DNA of 64,000 bases from Pseudohalocynthiibacter aestuariivivens (GTDB lineage: Bacteria; Pseudomonadota; Alphaproteobacteria; Rhodobacterales; Rhodobacteraceae). Positions 45,864 to 55,349 of this stretch are shown here, piece by piece. The notes beneath the pieces are model-generated. The model searched no databases. It was given only the letters and a program-made list of their open reading frames with translations, and was not told where the DNA came from. Location of the stretch: the NCBI RefSeq assembly GCF_018457175.1, contig NZ_JAGFNU010000010.1, positions 53,110-117,109 of the forward strand, given 5' to 3'. Position numbers and translations under genes: made by a program. Positions within the stretch are counted from its first letter, which is position 1; each line of letters begins with the position of its first letter.

Positions 45864-47078
45864 GCGGTTTCAACTGGTCAATGCAACACTTTAATCTTTT
45901 AGGAAAGATGGAGTGAGCAGGATGAAGTATCGTCAACGTACATTTTACACGGACAAGCAGAAGTCAGAGATTTGGGATCGCTGGCAAGGCGGAGAGTCGA
46001 TGAGTTCGATTGGACGTGGGTTTGATCGCGCGTCCTCATCGATTTATCCGCTCCTTGCCTGTACTGGCGGCATTCGTCCACCAGACCGCGTTTAGCTTTA
46101 ACACTTGCAGATCGCGAAGAGATATCACGCGGTCTTATTGCCTCTCAGTCTTTACGATCCATTGCCCGCAATTTGAAGCGACCTGCATCGACCATCAGCC
46201 GTGAAGTCAGGCGCAATGGTGGCGCTAAACAATACCGAGCAGCACCGTCAGATGCAGCCGCGTGGGACCGTGCCCACCGCCCAAAGCTCTGCAAACTGAA
46301 TGGTAATGCCTATCTCTGCCGCGCAATATCAACCAAACTGATCCGCAAGTGGTCCCCGCAACAAATCGCAGGCTGGCTGATGCGCGAACATCCAGGTGAT
46401 GCGAACAAGCGCGTTTCACACGAGACGATCTATCGAAGCCTGTTTATCCAAGCACGCGGTGTACTTAAAAAGGAGTTGCTGGCGCATCTGCGAGCCACGC
46501 GATCCATTCAACGGTCTCGTCACGCTACCTTGAAGCGCAGCGGATTGGGTGAGTTCAATGATGCAATATCGATCCGTAACAGGCCTGCAGAGATCGAAGA
46601 TCGGGCAGTGCCAGGACATTGGGAAGGCGACTTGATTGCAGGCACTGGCAACAGCTTTATTGCGACATTGGTCGAACGCCACAGCCGTTTTGTGATGCTG
46701 GCAAGGGTTGGCAACAAAGACAGCAACAGCGTCATTCAGGCATTGATCAAACAGTCACGCAAGTTGCCGAAAGAGCTGTATCGCTTTCTGACTTGGGATC
46801 GCGGGACAGAGATGGCAGGACATAAGACCTTCACCTTGGCGACGGATATCTACGTCTTCTTGTGCGAACCACATTCGCCGTGGCAACGCGGTACAAACGA
46901 AAACACCAACCGCCTGCTGCGACAGTACTTTCCAAAGGGCACGGATTTGACGATAAATTGTCCAGCAAAGCTGAGCGCTGTCGCAAGGCAGCTCAACGAA
47001 CGACCTCGTAAGACGCTCAACTACGAAACACCTGCCGAGCGTTTCAATGCATGTGTTGCGTCGATCCGTTGAAACCGC
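45864..47078 (+). mobile_element. IS30-family insertion sequence
   Basis: Terminal inverted repeats: left 45864-45889 begins GCGGTTTCAACTGG, right 47053-47078 ends CCGTTGAAACCGC; 22 of 26 bases match. They flank one transposase gene whose stop lies inside the right repeat. Target duplications are not evident by eye. Confidence 0.8.
45922..47072 (+). pseudogene. IS30-family transposase, frameshifted
   Basis: N-terminal frame from ATG 45922 reads the helix-turn-helix part (YRQRTFYTDKQKSEIWDRWQ, GESMSSIGRGFDRASSSIYP) and stops at 46093-46095. The shifted frame resumes at 46089 (RLALTLADREEISRGL) and runs to 47072: second HTH (LKRPASTISREVRRNGG), WSPQQIAGWL, and the DDE core (DRAVPGHWEGDLIAG, TWDRGTEMAGHKTFT, PWQRGTNENTNRLLRQYFPK). 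Some homologous sequence seems missing at the junction, so a small deletion rather than programmed frameshifting. The DDE residues themselves are intact. Confidence 0.8.
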
Positions 47079-47182
47079 CCCGCAAAGCAGTCATCGACAT
47101 AAGTTGCTGCGAATGGCGGCTCAGCGAGACGAAGCAGACACTGCAGAGTTCTCAATCAAAGGCCGCTTTCATAACAGGCGCA

Positions 47183-47662
47183 CTAATCTGATGTCTCGGA
47201 CGAAGTATCTGAAGGGCCGACCCAATCTGGGTCTTTGGCGACAAGTTCAACGGTGTTGCCGTCAGGATCGAAAGTAAAAACACCGCGCCAGCCGACCCAG
47301 TCAAAATACTCGACATTATAGTCGCGCCCCAGCTTTTCGTACCAGGCAATTACCGCGTCCTGTTCGTCCCAGGGCAGGCTGAGTGCAAAATGGTGAAGCG
47401 ATGAGGATGGACCAGTTTTCGGCGGCGTCACGCTTGCGCGGGTCCGGCCCGCTCCCTCGACGTCATGGTTAAACAGGGCCAGTATGGCGGTATGCCCGGC
47501 AAAACCTTCGGCAATACGGAGAAACACGATACGGCCATTGTCCGGATCATTGAGTGGCTCAAGCCCGATCACGTCACGATAGAATGCAACCATAGCGTCA
47601 AGATCAATGCACCTGATGGCGATCTCGCCAATGGCGCGGGCTTTGAAATTTCGCTCAGACAT
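47183..47662 (-). CDS. VOC-superfamily (glyoxalase/bleomycin-resistance fold) protein
   Basis: 159 residues, two beta-alpha-beta-beta-beta units. IAIRCIDLDAMVAFYRDVIGLEPL is the usual start; LHHFALSLPWDEQDAVIAWYEKLG and GWRGVFTFDPDGNTVELVAKDP form the second half with a metal-type Glu in NTVEL. ATG 47662 is taken since upstream residues have no family similarity. Last gene of the minus-strand run opposite the LysR gene. Could be a dioxygenase or lyase; substrate unknown. Confidence 0.8.
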   Translation of the reverse strand: MSERNFKARAIGEIAIRCIDLDAMVAFYRDVIGLEPLNDPDNGRIVFLRIAEGFAGHTAILALFNHDVEGAGRTRASVTPPKTGPSSSLHHFALSLPWDEQDAVIAWYEKLGRDYNVEYFDWVGWRGVFTFDPDGNTVELVAKDPDWVGPSDTSSETSD

Positions 47663-47685
47663 ACGTCTCCTCGCTTTCTTTAACG

Positions 47686-48552
47686 TTAAGGCCTGGAGAT
47701 ACCGGATGCCCGGAAATCTACGTGTTGCGGTATCCAGTTGCAAATATTCTGCAATTTCGTCGCTGACATTTGTTGATCGAGCATCGGCCCGTCTGCCAGC
47801 CTGCCATGATCTGCAACTGCCATTTCCGCGCTCTTCACGACGATACCTGATGCGCCGGCAAACCAGGTGGCAATGTCACCAACTTTCACCCCGGCCTGCG
47901 CTGAGGCATTGAAATGGCCGGTGAGGTCCGGGCGCTCCAGCAGCAGCCGATAGGCGCGGGCCAGGTCGTCGCGATGGACAAGCGGCCAGCGGATCCCGGC
48001 GTCACGCCAAATCTCAATCGGTTCGTTCCTGCGCGCATTCGACATGAATTGGGCAAACGCGCCACCGCTGGCATGGTAGACCATCGCCGGATGGATGATC
48101 GCCGTCGAAAAGACAGAAGAGGCCGCCAGCCGCGCGCCGTTTTTCACCATCCAGGAGAAGGCAGGTAACGGGTTGAACGGGCTTTCTTCCGTTGCGATCT
48201 CATCACCGGTTTCACCGTATAGCCAGCAACCACCGGTGTAGATGAACCTCGGTCGGGTTCCTGCGGTTTCCGCTGCCTGTGCCACCGACGTCAGAACGCA
48301 TCTGTCCACCGCGCCCATATCGTCCTTGAAGGTCGCGGCGGCCTGGATGATACCGTCAGTAACCGGCACCACACCTGCCCAGGCCCCCGGGTTTTGCAGA
48401 TCGCCGGGAAGCGGCGTTGCCCCAATGCGTTCGAGCTGCCTCGCCGAGCGATCTGATTGGCACAATCCTGTGACCTTGTGCCCGGCCCGCAGCAGTTCTT
48501 TGGTAACGGCGGTTCCGATCATGCCGGTTGCGCCAAGGACAAGGACTTTCAT
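47686..48552 (-). CDS. NAD(P)-dependent epimerase/dehydratase-family protein (SDR)
   Basis: 288 residues with the Rossmann start MKVLVLGATGMIGTAVTKEL. RFIYTGGCWLYGETGDE supplies the Tyr-rich loop, but the classic YxxxK is not plainly present, pointing to an atypical SDR (NmrA-like) that may bind rather than oxidise. The C-terminal part has the GDIATWFAGASG segment. ATG 48552 gives the family N-terminus. In the LysR-divergent run. Confidence 0.8.
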   Translation of the reverse strand: MKVLVLGATGMIGTAVTKELLRAGHKVTGLCQSDRSARQLERIGATPLPGDLQNPGAWAGVVPVTDGIIQAAATFKDDMGAVDRCVLTSVAQAAETAGTRPRFIYTGGCWLYGETGDEIATEESPFNPLPAFSWMVKNGARLAASSVFSTAIIHPAMVYHASGGAFAQFMSNARRNEPIEIWRDAGIRWPLVHRDDLARAYRLLLERPDLTGHFNASAQAGVKVGDIATWFAGASGIVVKSAEMAVADHGRLADGPMLDQQMSATKLQNICNWIPQHVDFRASGISRP

Positions 48553-48632
48553 GGCCCGTTTCCTTTCTTCAATAGGTGAAAGTTGCCGCGGTGGCGTCCC
48601 CTTGGTCAGGTTCTGCCACCGCGGTTGCGGGT

Positions 48633-49346
48633 TCAGGCCGATGCGAGGTGCGGTCGCCGCGATGCCCAACCTGCCGCCAGCAGCCACAGGCAGAAAGCCG
48701 TCTCGGTGATTGCCGGCACGCCATAGGCCGGCGCGAACACCACAGAGAATTCGGGCACAAAAAAACGTAAGGCAGAACCGATCAGGTAGACGATCCCGGC
48801 CGCGGCAATTCCCGCACCAAGGACCTTCGGCACAAAACCAGAGCGCCAGATCAGGGCGCCGGTCATCAGACTGTTGAGCCCGAAGAACACCAATCCCAAG
48901 TCATAGCCATGCCCATGCAGGTTAAGAAACAGCGTCGCCATTGCCTCGGCTTGCCCAGGGGCCAGCACGGTGATGTCCTGCCCGGCGGAGATCAACAGGA
49001 CCGCTGACTGCAGGTTCATCAGGTTGGAGGCAATGATGACCGATTGCACGAGGCGAAAGATCATTGCAGCCAGGGCCAGCGTGGGTGCGACCGGCCTGAA
49101 CAATATGAAGAGCAGCACTGCGAGCCCGGTATCGGCCAACGCCATGATCAAGTCGAAGGCGATGGACAGGCGGAATCTGCCGAGAGCGGTAAGGATTGCC
49201 TTTGCGGTGCTTTCTGCGTTCGTCAGGTCGATCAACGGGCCGCGCAGGGCGACTTCGGAACTGATGCCGAAGACGATGATGGCAAGATAGAGCAGCCCGG
49301 CGAAACGCGCGATTGAAAGCTCGGATTGAGAAAGGTGGCGTCTCAT
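48633..49346 (-). CDS. DUF4386 membrane protein
   Basis: 237 residues, six to seven hydrophobic helices, starting RFAGLLYLAIIVFGISSEVALRGPL and including FRLVQSVIIASNLMNLQSAVLLIS, NLHGHGYDLGLVFFGLNSLMTGALIWRSG, all typical of DUF4386. ATG 49346 is used. It begins only eight bases before the stop expected for the neighbouring hydrolase gene, so it was translationally close before that gene broke. Role unknown. Confidence 0.78.
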   Translation of the reverse strand: MRRHLSQSELSIARFAGLLYLAIIVFGISSEVALRGPLIDLTNAESTAKAILTALGRFRLSIAFDLIMALADTGLAVLLFILFRPVAPTLALAAMIFRLVQSVIIASNLMNLQSAVLLISAGQDITVLAPGQAEAMATLFLNLHGHGYDLGLVFFGLNSLMTGALIWRSGFVPKVLGAGIAAAGIVYLIGSALRFFVPEFSVVFAPAYGVPAITETAFCLWLLAAGWASRRPHLASA

Positions 49347-49354
49347 GGATTTGG

Positions 49355-50199
49355 TCAGTTGTGCAGGAACCCGGTGACGGCTTCGGAGAAAAGCGGCAAA
49401 AGAGGGGTGGCGAGGTGATCGGCCTTGGGGGTCATCACGCAAGTGAAATCCGGATCGCGTCGGACAGGCGTTAGACATTGGCGCGCTCCTCATCCGCTTC
49501 ACCCGCAATGCCCAGCACGGGGACCGTGATCGCAGCAAGCTCCTTTGCGGTAAGGTGAATCACCTCATTCATCGTCGCCGACGCTCCGGACAGCAGGGCC
49601 GCTGCCTGATCGGGAGTGGTGCCGTGCGATATCAGCATGGCGAAAGCGGCCATCTGTTCGTCTTCGGTCATCTTGTCGGCAGGCATCGCGGCCATGAAAT
49701 CACCGAACGCGTCGCTTGAGCCAAGCGCGTCGGAGACGAAGCTGTAGACTTGTGCTTCCTTCTCGCCGGACCAGCCAGACCCGGCAACAACCAGCGACAG
49801 GATACGATCGGGATGGTCAGTGGCAAGCTTGAGCGCGGTTTCAGCGCCCATCGAATAGCCGACGATGTGTACCTCTTCGATACCGCGCGCAACCATCATC
49901 CGGATCACGTCGCCGACCAAATGCTCGCCATAGGCACTTGGATCGGCCGATTTGTCGCTTTGCCCGTGGCCACGGGCATCGAAGGCAAGCGTGCGGAAAC
50001 CGTCCAGAGGTATCAGCCCGTTCGAGTTCCACAGCGCCGAGGTGCCGGCGAAGGCGTGCAGCATCACTACTGCCGGGCTGGTGCCCTCGTCGGTGTAATG
50101 CAGGGCAACGCCGTCAGAGAGGAAGGAGCCTTCTTCAGCAAGCGCGCCAACCGGCAGTGCGAAGAAGGCTGCTGTAGTCAGGGAGAAAATGCGTTTCAT
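49355..50199 (-). pseudogene. Secreted alpha/beta hydrolase, broken before the catalytic His
   Basis: The open frame (50199 to 49471, 242 residues) has a signal peptide (AAFFALPVGALA), oxyanion segment MLHAFAGTSALWNS, FDARGHGQSDKS, nucleophile GYSMGAE (Ser) and the acid in GIAGEADE. It then hits TAA at 49471. Past a second change of frame the sequence continues as DFTCVMTPKADHLATPLLPLF...FLHN, holding the missing catalytic His (ADH), to a TGA at 49355. One nonsense and one frameshift thus remove the triad His. Confidence 0.72.
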
Positions 50200-50299
50200 G
50201 GGTTTACCCTTCGTGCATTGAAATGTTGGGGGACATTGGTCCTAAGCATTCATTTCGCCAAGTTCGGGAAAGCTTTCTCGCCCTCCCGAGCTTCAGTTT

Positions 50300-50545
50300 T
50301 CATGGCCAAACGCTTGCGGCCTTGTCTGCCAGTTTGCCTGACAGAAAGCGGAGTTTGTCTCCGAAAATCATATCCAGCGAGAACGCGATCGGCAGTGCGA
50401 TCAGAATGCTTTGCCCCCAGGCTTGCAGCCACGTCCACGAGATTCCGAACTCCAAGAGGCTGAACACCCCTGATAGAGCCATGGACATGAAAGACGACAT
50501 GACCAATGATCCTGAGAGCCGCTGTAGGCGCCCACGATGTGTCAT
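50300..50545 (-). CDS. DUF2798 small membrane protein
   Basis: 81 residues, two helices (SGSLVMSSFMSMALSGVFSLLE and WGQSILIALPIAFSLDMIFG) matching DUF2798. Starts two bases after the FMN reductase stop, so co-transcribed. Function unknown. Confidence 0.78.
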   Translation of the reverse strand: MTHRGRLQRLSGSLVMSSFMSMALSGVFSLLEFGISWTWLQAWGQSILIALPIAFSLDMIFGDKLRFLSGKLADKAASVWP

Positions 50546-50546
50546 A

Positions 50547-51086
50547 TCAAGCGATCTCTCGCAGGGCCAAAGTCTCGGCCGCAGCGATCAGGTCAGCCAA
50601 GGCGTTCGGCTCATTGATGCGCGCGGTCTCCGCATCAAAGGCATCGTAAAAGTTGGGAACGGAAACAGCCGCCTTTAGGTCCACCCCGAAAAACTGGGCC
50701 GAGCCCTTCGCTGAAGCCAGCACGCTCCCCGCGCCCCCGGGCCCCGGAGAGGTCGAAAGGTAGACCGTTGGCTTGTCCTGGAACACTTTCTGATCGATCC
50801 GGCTCGCCCAGTCGAAGAGGTTCTTGTAGGCGGCGGTATAGGATCCATTGTGTTCCGCGAAGGATACGATCACCCCATCGGCGGAGCCGATCTTCTCGAA
50901 GAACGTCTTTGCCGCCGGAGGTTGACCGATCTCTTTCTCAAGATCTTCGCTAAAGATCGGCAGGTCGTAGTCACTCAGGTCCAGGACCTCAATCTCGGCC
51001 CCCGGGACCAGCGTCGCGGTAAACCGCGCCAGCGCTTTGTTGATGGAGTTCTTGGTGTTGCTTGCACCGAAAGTCAGGATTTTCAT
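50547..51086 (-). CDS. NADPH-dependent FMN reductase
   Basis: 179-residue flavodoxin-fold protein: FGASNTKNSINKALA (FMN phosphate loop), LDLSDYDLPIFSEDLE, GSADGVIVSFAEHNGSYTAAYKNLFDWASR and TSPGPGGAGSVL loop. Reduces FMN or quinone-like compounds with NADPH. Second in the run after the pirin gene; pirin, reductase and LysR sets are commonly linked to quinone or redox stress. Confidence 0.85.
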   Translation of the reverse strand: MKILTFGASNTKNSINKALARFTATLVPGAEIEVLDLSDYDLPIFSEDLEKEIGQPPAAKTFFEKIGSADGVIVSFAEHNGSYTAAYKNLFDWASRIDQKVFQDKPTVYLSTSPGPGGAGSVLASAKGSAQFFGVDLKAAVSVPNFYDAFDAETARINEPNALADLIAAAETLALREIA

Positions 51087-51239
51087 GGGTATTCTCCAGT
51101 TTCCGTTTCACAGGTTTTCGTAAATTTCACCGGCCCTGGGCCGCATCGGCATCGCTTCGGGATTGATACAGGCCACGTCTTGTTTCCCTGCCCGAACCGG
51201 CTTGGTTGGCATTTCGGACCAAAAAGAGACGCGGACGGC

Positions 51240-52106
51240 TCAGTCGATGGTGCCAAATTCGCCGGCCTCCTGGGCGGCAATCACCGCGGCCAGTTGGTGG
51301 ACGTCACGCATCGCGAAGGGACCCTTTTGCACAAAAGGTTCGCGCAAGGGGGCACCGCCGAGGAGCACGGCCTGTCCGCCCTCACTGCTCAGCAACCGAA
51401 TCTCGTCGGCGCCGTGGGCGGCCAGCGCTGTGTCGCTGCTGAGCCGATGGCGGGTTCCGTCGAGGTCGACCCCGATCTCACCACGGATGAGGTGCAGCCA
51501 CGTGGCGTCGCCGGGATCGGGGCGATGGGTGAAGCTGCCGTTTGCCTGCAGGGCAATATCGAGGATGGTGAAGGGCATCGCGGGCGGGATTACGCCGACA
51601 ACACCATTGCTTTTGCCGGTCATCACCCGCACCCGATGGCCCGGACCTTTGATCACCGGCATCTCATCAGCGGGCACATGCCGCGCACTGGGTTCGTCCT
51701 GTTTCTGTGCTGCCGGCTGGTTGACAAAGATCTGCAGCGCATGGGTGCGCGAACCGGGGGTGGGCGCCTCGTCATGCACCGCGCCGCGGGCGGCCTTCAG
51801 CCAGTAGAGATCGCCCGGTGCCAGTTCGATGTCGTTGCCCAGCGAATCCTTGTTGCGGAAGCTTCCGGTGCTGTCCTCAAAGAGTACGCTCACCGCCGAG
51901 AGACCGGCATGGGCATGGGGTCCGAAGGTCGGTGCTGTCATGGTGAAGTGATCAACCATGATCAGCGGGTCCATCAACCCGTCAAGCTGGCGGTGGATGA
52001 AGCTGATCGCTTCAAAGTCGTCGCCCCGGGTTATTTTCTCGCCTTGCTGGGACCTGATGATCGCGGCTTGGGACGTGTAGGTTGGTTCTGTGTGTTGAAC
52101 GGTCAT
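51240..52106 (-). CDS. Pirin-family protein
   Basis: 288 residues with two cupin-like barrels. The pirin metal site is seen in FGPHAHAGLSAVSVLFEDSTG (two His), and HALQIFVNQPA closes the first domain. Some pirins are quercetin dioxygenases, others bind transcription factors. ATG 52106 is preferred over 50 upstream codons in frame. Head of the minus-strand operon and divergent from its likely LysR regulator. Confidence 0.85.
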   Translation of the reverse strand: MTVQHTEPTYTSQAAIIRSQQGEKITRGDDFEAISFIHRQLDGLMDPLIMVDHFTMTAPTFGPHAHAGLSAVSVLFEDSTGSFRNKDSLGNDIELAPGDLYWLKAARGAVHDEAPTPGSRTHALQIFVNQPAAQKQDEPSARHVPADEMPVIKGPGHRVRVMTGKSNGVVGVIPPAMPFTILDIALQANGSFTHRPDPGDATWLHLIRGEIGVDLDGTRHRLSSDTALAAHGADEIRLLSSEGGQAVLLGGAPLREPFVQKGPFAMRDVHQLAAVIAAQEAGEFGTID

Positions 52107-52223
52107 ATTCGCCTCCTGTGCTGAATATGGACCTACAGTCGAGACGTTGTTCGGAAAATCCGTTGATTTCGGAACCCTTTGTTCTGTATTTGGAACGACA
52201 ACTATATTGAGAAGGCAGAGACT

Positions 52224-53138
52224 ATGGACCTCAATCAAGCCTATTACCTGGTGCATGTAGTTGAGAAACAGGGGTTCTCGGCAGCAGCGCGGACGCTGGG
52301 CATTCCAAAATCACGGATCAGCCGGCAGGTGAAAAACCTCGAAGAGGCTCTGGGCACGCGGCTCCTGAACCGGGATTCAAGACGAATGTCTTTGACGGAG
52401 GCCGGAGAGGCCTACTATCGTCACGCCAAGATGGCGCTTGAATGCATGGTCGCGGCCGAAACGGCGGTGCGCAGGGACAAGGACACGCTGGAGGGCACCG
52501 TCACACTGTCCTGTTCGGTCGGGGTTGCGCAGTTCGCGCTTGGCCGGATTCTGCCACGTTTCTTGGCTGAGAACCCTCGTATCGTTCTGCAAATCCAGGC
52601 GTCCAACGACTTTTCCGACCTGATCAGCGATGGCATTGATCTGGCCATTCGGGGGCATTTCAAGTTGCTACCCGACTCCGGGCTGATCCAGCGGCGGCTT
52701 ACCGAGGTTCCCTGGCACCTGTTCGGCTCTCCCGGCATTGCGCACCAAATCGGTCCATCGGCTTCACCTGCTGATCTCGACGGTCTGCCCGGACTTACGC
52801 TTGGCTGGCGGCCCGGCGGTAACAGTTGGTCGTTGCAAGGGTCCGACGGGGCCAATGCGTCGGTTCCCTTTGCAACGCGCATGCGCAGCGATGACATGGT
52901 CACCTTGAAACAGGCGGCTGCGGCCGGGCTCGGTGTGGTGGCCCTGCCGGTCTACACCTGCACCGAGGATGTCGCCGCAGGGCGGCTGAGCCGCCTCTTG
53001 CCGGAATGGACTGCCGGGTTGCCGGAGATCAGCCTTCTGATGCACGGGCGGAGAGGACACCCGCCACAGGTCGACGCCCTTGCCGCGTTTCTGCGCCGCG
53101 AGTTGCCGGATGTCATGAACTGTGCCGGCAGCTTGTAG
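52224..53138 (+). CDS. LysR-family transcriptional regulator
   Basis: 304 residues. HTH: MDLNQAYYLVHVVEKQGF then SAAARTLGIPKSRISRQVKNLEEALGTRLLNR; effector domain residues ~90-290 with RRLTEVPWHLFGSP. Related to the AaeR/YhaJ-like group. ATG 52224 gives the family start. The 117-base divergent region with the pirin gene should carry the operators for both directions. Confidence 0.88.
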   Translation: MDLNQAYYLVHVVEKQGFSAAARTLGIPKSRISRQVKNLEEALGTRLLNRDSRRMSLTEAGEAYYRHAKMALECMVAAETAVRRDKDTLEGTVTLSCSVGVAQFALGRILPRFLAENPRIVLQIQASNDFSDLISDGIDLAIRGHFKLLPDSGLIQRRLTEVPWHLFGSPGIAHQIGPSASPADLDGLPGLTLGWRPGGNSWSLQGSDGANASVPFATRMRSDDMVTLKQAAAAGLGVVALPVYTCTEDVAAGRLSRLLPEWTAGLPEISLLMHGRRGHPPQVDALAAFLRRELPDVMNCAGSL

Positions 53139-53256
53139 CGTGTTTTCGATCCAACCAACTGGACAAATCCCTCGCTGGCTCTGGAAAAGCTACCCGGCCG
53201 CCAACCATTGATCAGAATCCACAAGCGCATTCGCACCGGCCCATGGATATGATGCA

Positions 53257-53628
53257 TCATGGTCGGTGAGGCTGTTCCAGATCTTGCATCAAATATTCGA
53301 GGCCACTTCGTTTCACTTTGTCTTCCCGGCAAGGGCGAGCAATGTGCTTGGTCGAGATCTGTTCTGCGCCAAACGACGCAGAGAATCCGGGTTCAGTCCT
53401 TCGAGGCGCAGCATAAAATAACAGTGAAGCCCCGTTTTGCACCCGCGCCTTCCTCAAAAAATGCAGCGCAATCCCCTCACGGCGGCAAAGCTCAGCAATG
53501 CTGTCCTCGCCTTTAAGGCCGTCCAGCACGATCCTGATCTTCTCTTCGGCTGAATACTGTTTGCGTGTGGCACGATGGATGTCTTTAACGACTTTGTCGC
53601 CGTGGCTCTTACGTGTTCCGGATGTCTG
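53257..53628 (-). pseudogene. IS3-family OrfA fragment
   Basis: On the minus strand: GQTSGTRKSHGDKVVKDIHR, YSAEEKIRIVLDGLKGEDSIAELCRREGIA, the HTH end of OrfA, then unrelated sequence. The start codon region is missing at 53628. Same element type as 44214. Confidence 0.65.
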
Positions 53629-53822
53629 TCCAGGTTACAGAAACTCGCCGCTGTGCATGCTTCCGTTCACAACCATTTCAACCTAGAGCGCCATCTCTAC
53701 TCACGCGGCAATTTCAAGATTAACCGAACCGCCGCTCTCGCCGAGTGGCGCCAACTTTGTTCAGCATAGGTTCTGGTATTTGGCAGCATGCTGAGACTGG
53801 TTCGAATTTGTCTGACACAGCC
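53628..53822 (+). pseudogene. IS6 transposase C-terminal fragment with right end
   Basis: LQKLAAVHASVHNHFNLERHL ... ALAEWRQLCSA, TAG at 53767-53769, then the right terminal repeat ending TGTCTGACACAGCC at 53822. It faces away from the IS3 OrfA fragment, joined at its first codons. Confidence 0.7.
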
Positions 53823-53830
53823 GTCAAGAG

Positions 53831-54060
53831 GGCTCTGTCAGAAAAAACTGGCTTGAGGTGGGCAGGGCGGTGCCTAACTTGGCTGAATGACAAAAACCAG
53901 CCCTTTTCGCTATTCCAAGACGCGCCCCGAGATTATCCGCCTAGCAGTCATGCTCTACGTTCGCTTTCCATATTCGCTTCAGAAAGTCGTGGACATGCTG
54001 CACGAATAAGGGATTAATATCAGCCATGAAGCGGTCTGGTTCTGGTGGAAAAGGTTATGT
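53831..54060 (+). mobile_element. IS6 left end with broken transposase start
   Basis: Left terminal repeat GGCTCTGTCAGAAAAAACTGG starts at 53831. Transposase start at 53887: MTKTSPFRYSKTRPEIIRLA, VMLYVRFPYSLQKVVDMLHE, in-frame TAA (54004-54006), then GINISHEAVWFWWKR; the DDE domain is absent. Only eight bases (GTCAAGAG) lie between this end and the right end of the previous fragment, the size of an IS6 target duplication. Nothing further is recognised up to 54260. Confidence 0.7.
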
Positions 54061-54260
54061 CCCTTGGACATTACACCCAGGCTGTGCGTGGCGGAACCGA
54101 GGTCCTCGCCATCCTCGATAGGGCCTATCAGGCATAGTCCCGGAAACACGGGGAGGGGGTGCGACCCTTGGACACTCTTCCAAACCTACCAGCACATTAT
54201 AAATACTCAGAAAATTTCTTTGGGAAAATTTAAGCCAAACTGCTGGAAAAGGGTGTTCCG

Positions 54261-54962
54261 ATGGATGCTATCGAAATTGTAACAGTGCCCAGCACAGCCG
54301 ATCCGCTTGCCCGTATTTATGAATTATTGGGGCTTGGTGGCCCGGCTATCGCTGCAATTGCACTACTGTCAGTTGTGGCACTTGCGTTGATCCTCTGGAA
54401 GACTTGGCGGCTGGCCGTTCTGGGTGCGTGGAACGGTGGGCCGTGTTTTCGACGAGCCGTGACTCTCTGGGCCGAAGGTCATCAGGATGATGCGCTGGAG
54501 TTGCTGAAAGGGCGGTGCACGATCCGCGCGCGACTGGCACGTGCTGCCATGCTCGCCCGTTGTGATCCGTCGCTTGACGACAGTTCCGCTCAAGCGGAAA
54601 CAGGTCGTGTTGCTCAAAGCCTCCTGATGCAGGCGCGCAGTGGTTTGCGTCCGCTCGAACTGATCGCGACGATTGCGCCGCTGCTGGGCTTGTTGGGGAC
54701 AGTACTGGGCATGATCGCGGCGTTTCAGGCCCTTCAGGAGGCTGGCAGCCGCGCCGACCCGGCAGCCTTGGCCGGCGGCATCTGGGAGGCGCTTCTGACA
54801 ACAGCAGCAGGCATGGCAGTGGCAATTCCCGCCTCCGTCGCTCTGACTTGGTTTGACAGCGTGGTCGACCGGTTGCGCCATGACATGGAAGATGCTGCCA
54901 CGCGTATTTTTTTACGCCCCTTGTCAACGAAGGCGGGCACTAAAGTATTGGCCGCCGAGTGA
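54261..54962 (+). CDS. exbB: ExbB/TolQ-type proton channel subunit
   Basis: 233 residues, MotA/TolQ/ExbB family. Three membrane helices: ~25-45 (AIAALLSVVALALILW), ~130-155 (LELIATIAPLLGLLGTVLGMIAAF) and ~170-195 (ALLTTAAGMAVAIPASVALTWF). The channel-lining Thr in the last two helices and the GLLGTVLGM turn are present. It forms the pentamer around ExbD that powers TonB. First gene of exbB-exbD-exbD-tonB; overlaps exbD (TGATG). Confidence 0.9.
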   Translation: MDAIEIVTVPSTADPLARIYELLGLGGPAIAAIALLSVVALALILWKTWRLAVLGAWNGGPCFRRAVTLWAEGHQDDALELLKGRCTIRARLARAAMLARCDPSLDDSSAQAETGRVAQSLLMQARSGLRPLELIATIAPLLGLLGTVLGMIAAFQALQEAGSRADPAALAGGIWEALLTTAAGMAVAIPASVALTWFDSVVDRLRHDMEDAATRIFLRPLSTKAGTKVLAAE

Positions 54963-55345
54963 TGTTTTCCTTCGATGTAGCCAGCAAAAGACGCCGACCA
55001 AGCCTGACACCGATGATTGACGTGGTCTTTCTACTGTTGGTTTTCTTCATGTTGGCTGCTCGTTTCGGCAATGATATGCAACTTCCGCTCACATTGGCTG
55101 GTGGCGACGCAGAGACGGCCTATCAAGGGCCGCCTCGTCTCGTTGATATTCTGCCAGACAAGCTGCATCTGAACGGAAACCCGGTCTCCGCTGATGCGCT
55201 GCTGGAAGGCATGGCAAGTCTGACCCAAGCAGAAGAAGACACGATCATTCTGCGCAGCCGTGATGGGGCTTCACTGCAACGGTTGGTCGAGGTGATGCAG
55301 CTACTGCGTGAGGCGGGCCATACCGCGCTCGTGCTGGTGGAATAG
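54962..55345 (+). CDS. exbD: ExbD subunit 1 (with essential Asp)
   Basis: 127 residues: short cytoplasmic start, one helix (PMIDVVFLLLVFFMLAARF) and periplasmic domain. Asp20 matches the proton-carrying Asp25 of E. coli ExbD. Start overlaps the exbB stop. Followed four bases on by a second exbD-like gene. Confidence 0.88.
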   Translation: MFSFDVASKRRRPSLTPMIDVVFLLLVFFMLAARFGNDMQLPLTLAGGDAETAYQGPPRLVDILPDKLHLNGNPVSADALLEGMASLTQAEEDTIILRSRDGASLQRLVEVMQLLREAGHTALVLVE

Positions 55346-55349
55346 CGCG

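Noticed and set aside
50850..52124. 424-residue plus-strand frame opposite the pirin gene
   Set aside because: Antisense; His/Gly/Arg-rich product without any motif, while pirin motifs are intact on the other strand.
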